Shown: positions 54,920 through 64,000 of the stretch, one piece after another
How the letters are laid out: each line of letters begins with the position of its first letter
How positions within the stretch are numbered: the stretch's first letter is position 1
Source: Sphaerulina vaccinii
Lineage: Eukaryota > Ascomycota > Dothideomycetes > Mycosphaerellales > Mycosphaerellaceae
Reading direction: 5' to 3'
Length of the DNA: 64,000 nt
Assembly: GCA_022570795.1 (NCBI GenBank)
Contig: JAKUDP010000009.1
Location: 1,364,001-1,428,000, forward strand
Made by a program: the position numbers and the translations under genes
The notes under the pieces: generated by a model
Seen by the model: the letters and a program-made list of their open reading frames with translations, nothing else
What the model was told of the DNA's origin: nothing
Databases searched by the model: none

Positions 54920-55890
54920 TTGAGGAAGTCAGATCTGAGCATGATGAACCAGAGCATGTCGACATGCACAACCAATATCAGATTATGTTGCAGATGATCT
55001 GAAGCCAGTCACTGGCTGAGAAAGTGTTATTCCTAGTCAGCGAAGCGTGTTAGCCAACGTGACTTCAGAAGAGTGAGGACAGGTATAAGTCATGTTGATG
55101 GTCGAGTGAGCAGGAACAACTTACTGTCGAAACGTGGCGGAATGATGCAACAAGAATCACAACACTGATGTGCCCTGTGGCATGTGCCAGGATGTATCCT
55201 AATCGTGGACCTTTGCGATTCTGCATACAGTGCCGCTCGGCATCGCAACTATCCTCTCCGTGTCGAGCGCCGACTATACTGCTTCCATTGCGGTGATCCC
55301 TACAAGCTGGCCGCGCAAGGGGATATAGAAGACCATAGACAGTCGTAAGGAGCATGATAAGGCCACCATCCCAATAGATCCTGGATCCTGTTCACCTGGA
55401 ATCGGCAGCATCAGGCCTGTCTGTCAATTCCTTGGCGATTGAGGCTGTACGAAATACGAAGTGGTATTAAACAACGGATCCGGACACTGCTGCTCTCAAA
55501 AGCGAAGGCTCAAGTTCGGCTCGTGAGTGTGCTTTTCCCTGGATGCGCAACGTCAGCCCTCTTCCTACAGTATCGTGGCGGCGTACTTCAGAAGACAGAC
55601 ATTCGGTCGCCAGAGTGTAAGAATGAGCATCGCACCAGTGTATGCACCCCCTAGGAGCTGAGGGCATCTCACAACTCGAGCGGAAGAGTCTTAACCTCAA
55701 GTAAGGTGCGGGCATTCCGGATCAAGTCTCTGCGATCTTCGCGTCCAGATGGCTAGAGAATATGGCTGCTCAAGGCACACAACCCCCAAGAGACGCAGGA
55801 GAAGATCTCTGATGATCGTCCATGGTGTCTCTCGAGCTTGGCCTTGTCTTCCCGAGGGTACCATTGGCCCTGGGCGATCTGATCTTATAA
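54920..55890. other. Right part of the normal-composition island
   Basis: No supportable gene. A minus-strand segment near 55300-55390 reads YWDGGLIMLLTTVYGLLYP, a plausible membrane helix, but it cannot be extended. The interval ends at the probable left end of a PIF/Harbinger element. Confidence 0.35.
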
Positions 55891-56149
55891 GGCCCCGTCT
55901 ACTTTGTCGATAGGTCGGTTTTTGTCTTGTCGTTAGTTGTCGCTAGTTAGCGACATAAGGTTATTGTCGATAGCGCAATAGCTAAGTAGACACCTGTCGT
56001 TATCTTAGTAGTAATTACGGTCCGTAGAAGCGACTATGCCGCCGGCTTGGCTGCATAGCTATACTTCACTTTGCAACGCATTTTCTAACGCGTATTATTC
56101 CTCTATTATCTTACTTTCTAATTACTCTCTTGCTACTACTACTATACCT

Positions 56150-56900
56150 CTAAAGCACAAAGTAATAGATACTATTATAAAGCCGAAGAAAAAGAAGACT
56201 ACTATATAAATTAAACTAGCTATAAGGCGCAAGGCTTAATATAAGGCTAAGAAGCTAAAGGATATACTAAAGTAGCTAGAACTAATATATTATAAAAATA
56301 AGTATCTCGAGTACTTTCTATAGTAATTAATAGAAATTAAAGCTAAATAGACCTATAGTAAGAACTTCTATAGTAGTAATCTACTAGTAGTAGCACTTCT
56401 TATATAGAATAAGTTCTATATCTACTTTACTACTAACTTTTTAAAAGCCAAATAGTAGAATAATTTAAAGCTTTACTAGAGTATTTAGTTAAAGTATTTA
56501 GTATATATTTCTAGTTATAATAGACTACTAGATTAAGTACTAACTACTATTACTACTATAAAAGAAGTATATACCAAAGTATAGCCTAAGTACTATTACT
56601 TTCTTAAAAAAGTAGAGCTAGAATAGAAGAAATATATAGAGAAGCTTATTAGTAATAAAATAGTAACTAGTAATAAAGCTACTACTACTACTAATCTTAT
56701 TATAGAGCTAAAAGAGTAGGAGAAGGTTATTAATATAGACTCGGATACTAAAAAAGATAGTAAAAGTAGTAAGAATAGTAAGAATAACCTAGACGAGTTA
56801 TTAGAAACTAAATATACTACTATTATTACTTATAGAGCTAAGAAGGCTTACTAGTATACTAAAAAGAAAGCTAAAGTAGATACTAAGAAGAAGCGCATCT
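56150..56900 (+). pseudogene. Relic Myb/SANT-like accessory protein of the Harbinger-type element
   Basis: One frame, broken by many TAG/TAA stops, reads NKFYIYFTTNFLKAK, YLVYISSYNRLLD, KEVYTKV, PKYYYFLKKVELE and KKYIEKLISNK. The order (short W/L-rich DNA-binding helices, then a KEVY...P..YYF....LE segment, then a Thr- and Lys-rich tail) resembles the Myb_DNA-bind_3 proteins found in fungal PIF/Harbinger elements. Most stops are where Gln or Trp would be expected, which fits RIP. The identification is moderate. Confidence 0.45.
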
Positions 56901-57929
56901 ATTATATTACTACTACTAAGAAAGTATAGGCTACTACTACTTAGAAGGTACTAGAGCTATTTAATTATATACTTATAGAGTATCTAAAAATATAGAAGAT
57001 TCGTATAGCTCTTCTACTACTATAAGTAAAAAGTAATATAGAGCTAGTATTAGAGGTAGTACTAGCTATAGAGTTTCTTTCTAATATACTATTTAATAAT
57101 AAGATAGTAGTCCTCGAGTTGCTCGGCGCTACTATATTTTATATAAGTATTATAATATTATTATTATTAGTAGAGAAGAAAAATAAGTTAGAAAACTTTA
57201 TATATAGATTACTTTCGAAGCTTTATAAAGCTACTTTTACTCTAGAGTATCTAGGTTAATAACTATAAGTACAAACTCTATTATATAGGTATCTAGAAAC
57301 TCTTTATAGTTAGAGTATAATACCTATTAGTAACTAATACTAAAGTAGTAATATTATTAAAAAAGAAAAGCTAAAATAATAAAGTCGAAATATAGAAGCT
57401 TATTATTAAGCTAATAATATTTATAGAGTAGAGTAGTATTAAGTTAATATTTAATATAAGTCTAAAAATATTATAAAGTAGGTCTATACTATTACTTTTA
57501 GTAGAGTTCTTATATAAAATCGAATTATATATAGAATACTTTATATTCTTATACTTATATTTACTATCGAGCTTATATTCTATAGTATACTTAGTATTTA
57601 TAGAGGCTTAATAATATATTAACTTCTTATCGATTTTGTAACTCTATATAATAATAATATACTCTTAATACTTCTATAAGAGTACTATATACTAGTAGCT
57701 ATACTAGAATTATCTCCTATATATATATAATAATACTACTACTCCTACTAGAAGCCCTATCGATCGTAGCTATAGCGCTCGAGGTATTTTTTATAATCTT
57801 ACTATATATCTTCTACTAACTTATTTCGAAACTTTAGTATACTTTTATTTTCCTTAGTACTAGGTATAATATATATTTTACTACTAATATTCTTATTACT
57901 AATAAACCTATTAGATCTAAGTAGGTCTA

Positions 57930-58880
57930 GCTCCGAAAAAAGAGGCTATTTACTATATATAAGAATAAAGTTATAGAGGACAAAATAAGCTATTAGAATA
58001 TACTTCTAATCTAGTATTATATAGCTATTATAAGAGCTATAATAGATATATTCGAACTACTTTTTAATAATACTAAAAATTCTTTTAATATAGTTTCTAA
58101 GCTATATATAGTAGAGATTAAATAGCTCTTTTTTAGTCTCTAGTCTAGTATTCGATATAATCTATTTATATAGGTAATACCTTATATATTAGTATAGAAC
58201 TAGTAGTTAATTATCTTTTAGTAAATAGCTACTATCTATAAGATAATAATAGCTCTTAGGTATATATAGTCTGCTAGTCTTAAATACTCTATTTATAATA
58301 GTACTATTATTTATAGAGCTTTTATAGCCGACAAAAGTATATAGAAAATTATAGCTAAAGTTATATACTATAAGTATATTCTATATAATAAAGTTCTTTC
58401 GATACTACTATACTAACTACCTTTCTTCTAGAATAAATATATAGATATATATACTATCTAGTATACTAAGAGCTCCTTTAAAGTAGCTAAACTTAGAGTT
58501 TCTAAGTATTAGATAAATAGCTATATTGTCTAGTAACTCGATATAATTCTCGGCTATTCGATATAGTATAAAGCTAACCTTATTAATAACTCTTTCGAAC
58601 GTTTTCTATATATAGTAGTAATATAATTCGAGGTCTAAAATACTCTAGTTATAAGCTACAAAGTTATAGAATATTACTACCTATTTAGTAATAGAAACTC
58701 TCGCTTTTCTATAGTTATCCAAGCTACTATACTTAGTTAACTTATTAACTAAGGTCGATAATACTAGCTATTTAAAATATATTACTATATAGTAGTACTT
58801 CTCTAGTTCTTTTAAGTATCTATATATCTCTTTCTTACTATATCTAGGCTCTATTTAAGTCGTAATCTGGCCTAGTAGTC
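57930..58880 (-). pseudogene. Relic PIF/Harbinger DDE transposase (DDE_Tnp_4 type)
   Basis: Reading the minus strand gives a recognisable but stop-ridden DDE_4 nuclease. The order is FERVINKVSFILYRI, then YFKGALSILDSIYIYIFILE (the FxGALGxIDGTHI block with the first Asp), NFSYNFLYTFVGYKSSINNS (second Asp region), RLYIPKSYYYLIDSSYLL (PxGxYYLADxGY) and KKELFNLYYI. Next comes LRNYIKRIFSIIKK (the R..IER.FG.LK block with Glu), then VLYNFILIYS. Asp, Gly and His codons are often lost, as expected after CpA to TpA changes. No functional protein is possible. Confidence 0.72.
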
Positions 58881-59560
58881 GATACTAGTATTCTATAATA
58901 TATATCGAAATAGGATAATAATATATATACTTATAATATATAGAAAGGGTCTTAATATATAATAGAAGTAGAAGCGTTAGATAGGAACTAACTATATTAA
59001 TTATATTAGTTAGATATAGGTTGTATCTCCTCCTAAGATATAGAGTATTAGATAAGTTATATAACCTACTATTATATAACCTATATTATATAATCTAATC
59101 CCTAAGGGAGTATCTCTTAGATAGTCTAACTAGACTATACTTTCTAATAATATATAGTATTATAATTAGTATTATAGTAATAAGTATAGCTATAGCTACA
59201 ACTCCGAAAAGTATAGTAATACTCGAGGGATCTATTTCTTAGTAGTAGGGTAGGTAAACAATCGATTCGTAGAGTATATACTATACTACTATATATCTCG
59301 AAGGGATTAAAGACGCGACTATAGGCAACGGCCTTACCTAGAGGCCTAATTACTATATATAGTTATTAGAACCTGCTTTATTATTATTAGAGTAATAGGA
59401 TATATTCTTTTATAGTAATATCTTCTAGCTTCTAAAGATAGTAGATCTAAATAGTATATATTAGATACTTCGAATAAGTTAAGTATAAAGCTCCTAGCTA
59501 CCTACTAAAAAGTATTATCTATATACTTATAGCTTTGTACCTAAGGGTTACTATTCCCTA

Positions 59561-59625
59561 ATTACTTTAATTACTTTAATTACTTTAATTACTTTAATTA
59601 CTTTAATTACTTTAATTACTTTAAT
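59561..59625. repeat. 9-bp minisatellite, unit ATTACTTTA
   Basis: About seven perfect copies of ATTACTTTA in tandem between the two degraded transposons. Perfect periodicity inside heavily mutated DNA suggests that the array expanded after RIP. Confidence 0.9.
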
Positions 59626-59869
59626 CTTAATTACTCTAATCTTCTTAGTATAAGTAGCTTCTTTATAGGTCTTCTATCTACTTATATATCCTAAGTAAAT
59701 AGTTATTATTACTCTATATTAGAACTATAATACTATCCTCTATCTAGCCTAGCTTCGTCCTAAAGCTTACTTAGTAACTAAAGTTCCCTATATTATTATT
59801 TTATAATAATATCTTTTTTAACTCTTTTATTATAATATTATAAATAGTAGTATAGTAAATTAGGTTGTA

Positions 59870-60020
59870 GACAAAGTATCTAAGAGGAGCGCGAGGGCGC
59901 GAACGAGTAAGTATAAGAAAAGCGCCAAGCGCGCTAGCCGCATCGGGCCTAGCCGCGTATATATAATAGTTATAAGTAAATATAGGTAGGTAGGTAGGTA
60001 TTAGGTTATAATACTACCTC
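59870..60020 (-). mobile_element. Probable 3' LTR of the Ty3/gypsy element (boundary approximate)
   Basis: On the minus strand a polypurine tract AAGGAGGAGG (about 60020-60030) follows the coding region. It is immediately followed by TAGTATTATAACC, consistent with an LTR start in which TG has become TA by RIP. The segment includes four GGTA units (59984-60000) and a CpG-rich patch (59885-59960). The far end could not be fixed. Confidence 0.5.
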
Positions 60021-63000
60021 CTCCTTAAAATAGCCTCTATCTATAGAGGCTCTAATACGTGTCTATAATATTAAGCTACTTGTATTATATATATAAAGGT
60101 AATATTATTATCTAATCTATTATCTAAATTATCTTCTTTATCTAAATTGTCGTTTAAGCTATATTTTATATTCTATTCCTTCTAAGTACTAATAGTATCT
60201 TCTTATCCTATAATTAGTCCGGCCCTACCTCTACTCTATATCGGACGTAAGAGCTCTTCTAGTAATATAAGGTTTAAGTTAGTAAAAACTACGTTATTAC
60301 TTTCGATTATATTTAGGTTAGTATTACTAATATAGGTATTATAATCTAAAATATTAAGCTCGTTAATAGTATCTACTATATAACTACTAGCGTCTACTAG
60401 TATATTCGTGTTTATAGTATCTTAGCTACTAAAGCTAGTAGTAGAGCCTTATAGTAAGTATAAACTCGGTATTAGAGCTAGGCCGTTCTTTTAAAGACTT
60501 AGTATATAGTACTTCTAATCTATTACTTTAACTAACGCGCAAGTTACTTGTTACAAATCTATATACAAGTCTAGTTCTAGACTAGTTATAAGGTACTTAA
60601 CTTCTATCGTCGGTAGGTAAGGAGGTATATTAGATATACTATTTAGTAACTTCGTATAAAAAGATACTACCTTATTAGGTGCGCTTTCGAAGTAACTCTT
60701 AGGCTCCTATATTAGCTTATTATAACTAACCTACTTTACTTTAAATATCGGTATTAGTTGCTTACTAAGCTCTTTCTACTATATATATATCGGCCTGCGA
60801 GTTTCTACTACTACGATCTCTTCTACTTTGTACTCGAAGTCTCCTCTATTATCTCCTTCTCGGTAAATATAAATCGGTAGTAGAGGGCCGTTAGCCGGCG
60901 AGGTTTGACTAGGTAGAGGGTTGTTATTAGTAGATTATAGGAGGTTCAAGTAGAAGATAGAGTACTTCTATATATCTAGTAGAAGGTCGATATAGTATAT
61001 ATTATATAGTAGAACGTAAAGAACTTTATATAGCCTAGAGAATTTATAATTAAGCTTCTTAGTATTATAGTCTATACCCTAGTTGCGAGTAGCTATATAT
61101 ACTAGGTTATCTTTATAATAGATTAGAGCTAGTATACGGCCGCTATTAGTATTATCTACCTATCTAGCCTGCGCTAAGTATATATATTCCTAGGTATACT
61201 TATAAATATTAGTAATATGCTTACTAAAGTCGCTAGCAGCCTAGGCGTCTAGCTATTATTTATATAGAAGTACTAGTATATTAGACTAAGTATCGATAAT
61301 AGGTAGTTTTATATTATATCCTCTAGTAGCGAAGAAAGGTAATACTCCTATAGTCTCTAAGTCGTAGTTATTAATTACTAGCTTACTAATAGATAGAAGG
61401 TTAACCTAGTTGTCTTAAGTATAGTTATAGAAGGCTCGGAGATACTACTTAATACCCTTATTTGTATTCTTAGACTATCTATCTATTTCTAGGTAGAAAG
61501 CTATTAAAGGTTTCTACTTAATATCTAGAAGCTTATAGAAGTACTTAAAGAAAGCCGACAACTAGTTAGTTCCTCTATTAATTATAATAGACTCTAGCGC
61601 ACTATATCTTATAAAGATATTCTTTAGGAATACTAATATAATATAAGAAGCGTTAAGCCGATATATAGGGATAGTATGCCGCTTTTTAGTTAAGTAGTAG
61701 GTTGCTATTAAGATATTCTTATATACTACTCTATTAATCTTACTTTTTAAAAGTAGTAGCTTAATAATAAAGTCTATTATAATATATTACTATAGTTAGT
61801 ATAGTATAGGTAATAGTGCAAGCAGGCTACTATATACTTAAGTAGTTGCTTTTATAGTTCTATATACCTTGTAGTTACGGATAAATCGCTTTACTATCTA
61901 CTATACGAATAGCTATATATAGGAGCGCGTTAAGAGGCCGAATATCTTCGTAATGCTAGGGTATCTAGCGGCTAATATACTATAGCAATTCTTGATTATA
62001 AAGGTTTGTATTAGATATATAATCTTAGAATCTATTAGTAGTATAAGTATGCTAGCTTCTCCGAACCTATTAGTAATATATATTCTCTAATCGCATACTA
62101 TTACTAATACTTAATCTATTTTATATTGTCGAAGGAAACTAGCTATCTGCCTAAGTAATAGTTCTTTAAGCGCTTGTTAGACTAGCTTCTCTTAGTATAG
62201 CTATTTAATTGCTATCGGTAGATCTATATTCTCTATAGCTATAATATCGGCGATCTTATTACTACTAATATCCTTATCTTCTATTAGGTTTATTACTACT
62301 ACCTTTAGTATAATATCTAGTCTATTAGGGCTAAGGATTATCTACTATTAGTATAGAACTCTTAGATTATCTAGCAAAGTAGGCAGGTCTTAGAATTATT
62401 ATATTAAGCTATTAGGTTTAGTGCTTTATAAGCTAGGTCTATATATAATCTTAAAGTTAAACTACGATAAGAACTTAGCCTAATAGGCTTGTTATCTATT
62501 AAGCTACTTAGTAGTTATAAAATACTCTAAGTTCTTATAGTTAGATAGTACTCGGATATAATTATTACTATTAAAGCATTCGAAGTCGCTATCTGCTTCT
62601 CCCCCCTCTACTATAAGCTCTAGACGCTATTTTTTAAAAGCTAGAATAATAGCGAGGAGTTCCTTATTATAGATTTCGTAGTTGCACTCTATAGGACTTA
62701 TCTTCTTAGATATATATATAACTAGCTTCTACTTCTTAGTAATAGGGTTAAGCTATAAAAGTATAGCTATAGTAATATAGTTAGATATATTAGTTTCTAT
62801 AACTATCTACTACCCTATATAGTATATTTCTAATATTAGGTTAGCTACGAAGGCTTGCTTAAGGTCCTTAAAAGCCTTCTCGTATTTAGTAGTTTATATA
62901 AACTTAATATAGCCCTTCTTATCTAAGGCTTTGCTATTACTAGCCTTCCTTGTTAGAGCTATTAATAGTACTATAATGCGGCTAAACTTATTAATAAACT

Positions 63001-64000
63001 TATAGTAGAAGTTACTAAAGCTAAGGAAGGCCTATACGTCCTTAATATAGGTAGGAGTCTCCTATACTACGATCGTAGCGATTTTCTTAGAATCTATATA
63101 TACCCTATTTTTACTAATAATTATACTAAAGTACTTAGTCTCGTAGACGAAGAACTTATACTTCTTAATATCTAGTTATAATCTAGTATCGAGAAGCTTC
63201 TATATTACTTTCTATATATATTATATATATTCTTTACAAGTATCGCTAAATACTAGGCAATCGTCGAGATATATAGAGTAGAATATATTAAGGAAGTTTT
63301 ATAATATATTATTAATATAGCTCTAGAAGGTGCCTAGTATATTACAAGCTCCGAATAGTATTATAACGTATTCAAACTAACTATAGCGAGTAGTAAATAT
63401 AGTCTTCTATATATTCCTAGCTACTATATAGATATAATTAAATACTATAACAACGTCTAGCTTAGTAAACTATTCCTTACCTAAAATGCGGTTTAGGGTT
63501 TCTTAAACTAATAGAATAGGATATTATAACTTAATTATTAATATATTAAGTCTACGATAGTTAATATAGACGTATAGACTACTATTTGGCTTTTTAATAA
63601 TAAGAACTAGTACTACTATAGAGGAAACTAAGCTGCGAATATTGCCCTTCTTAAGTTGATTATTAATCTACTTTTTAATAACCTTATTCTTATATTAAGA
63701 TATAGGGTAGGGGCGTTTGAAGGGTAGAATAGCACTATCCTTAAGCTTAATTGTATAGTTAATACTAGGTCTATATAGTAGAAGCTTTTCTACTTCTCTC
63801 TAGTCGAATAGGGCTACGAAGTCTTAGAACTCCTTTAGTAGTATATCCTTAACTATATTATAAATAGTTAGGTTCGTTGTACTAGTTATAAACTTCTCGT
63901 AGTCTGCTATAGCTATAGTATATACTCGTACCTAATAAGTATATTTATCGATAACTATAGCTACTAATCTACTATAGTAGGTAAAAGCTTTCCCTACCTT
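60021..64000 (-). mobile_element. Chromodomain Ty3/gypsy LTR retrotransposon (chromovirus-type), RIP-degraded, 5' part outside the window
   Basis: The minus strand carries pol in canonical order, with stops in every domain. Reverse transcriptase (about 63760-63180): KKGNIRSLVSSIVVLVLIIK, INYRRLN, FTKLDVV, FEYVIILFGACNILGTF and YLDDCLVFSDT. RNase H (about 62960-62400): ISKKISPIECNYEIYNKELL, then NLEYFITTK. Integrase (about 62000-61200): YSALESIIINRGTN, then NTNKGIK, YLRAFYNYT and PFFATRGYNI. Chromodomain (about 60850-60650): GDFEYKVEEIVVVETRRP, then VSYNKLI and SYFESAPNKVVSFYTKLL. Many stops fall where Gln or Trp is expected. Gag lies beyond 64000. The element is inert. Confidence 0.85.

Larger units (their letters stand above)
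55891..59020. mobile_element. PIF/Harbinger-type DNA transposon, RIP-degraded
   Basis: The left end is inferred at 55891, where GGCCCCGTCTACTTTGTCGA follows TAA, the usual TAA/TTA target site of this superfamily. Two relic coding regions are present: a Myb/SANT-like partner on the plus strand (about 56150-56900) and a DDE transposase on the minus strand (about 57930-58880), the normal PIF/Harbinger gene pair. The first 200 bases are not TA-rich, unlike the rest. I could not find the matching right terminal repeat, so the right boundary near 59020 is a guess. There are stops throughout, so no activity is expected. Confidence 0.65.

Noticed and set aside
55065..55400. Minus-strand membrane-like frame as a second RTA1-type gene
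   Set aside because: Only one hydrophobic segment is visible, the family signatures are absent, and the frame cannot be extended by introns.
1..64000. CRISPR arrays, ribosome-binding sites and bacterial operons
   Set aside because: The sequence is eukaryotic. The only regular arrays are the 9-bp minisatellite, the 36-bp duplication and the 39-bp coding repeat, none with spacer structure.

Overview
This is a filamentous ascomycete (fungal) nuclear window. Supporting signs are short GT-AG introns of about 50-60 bases with CTRAC-like branch points, fungus-specific families (Zn2Cys6 regulators, GH72 glucanosyltransferase, RTA1-like and Dal5-like membrane proteins, an NLP), GPI-anchored Ser/Thr-rich wall proteins, and a right-hand block of transposons destroyed by repeat-induced point mutation (RIP). 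A plant-associated Dothideomycete is my guess at lineage; no sequence search supports it.

Layout. 1-1831: no supportable gene. 1832-7716: a catabolic or uptake group. It holds a flavin-dependent (NtaA/DszA-type) monooxygenase and a divergent Dal5-type MFS transporter, both broken by point lesions, then an apparently intact six-exon APC permease. 8402-14839: sorting nexin 3, a secreted lipase, deoxyribose-phosphate aldolase, a short-chain dehydrogenase and a disordered protein. 16229-18330: a Zn2Cys6 regulator. 19568-22532: housekeeping genes RPL37 and IPI3. 22905-29278: a secreted Ser/Thr-rich protein, a GH72 wall-remodelling enzyme, a PHD-finger protein and an NPP1-type necrosis-inducing protein. 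30231-35409: the Ubp3-type deubiquitinase and a double-Myb telobox protein.

35654-51783 is a run of seven genes, all predicted to be secreted or membrane-bound. They comprise two membrane-anchored pepsin-fold proteins that lack the first catalytic Asp, two long Ser/Thr-rich wall proteins, one GPI-type protein, one Kre9/Knh1-like single-pass protein and an RTA1-family seven-helix protein. This is the most distinctive part of the euchromatic sequence.

From about 52440 the composition changes abruptly. A TA-rich block (52440-53030) is followed by an island of normal composition (53030-55890) carrying a Zn2Cys6 regulator stopped by an in-frame TAG. After that come heavily RIP-mutated transposons to the end of the window: a PIF/Harbinger-type element (transposase on the minus strand, Myb/SANT-like partner on the plus strand) and a chromodomain-bearing Ty3/gypsy retrotransposon on the minus strand (reverse transcriptase, RNase H, integrase, chromodomain, then the 3' LTR).

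The exon structures given were built by hand from splice signals and reading-frame phase. Where all phases closed without a stop I treat them as good models, and I say so where they did not.
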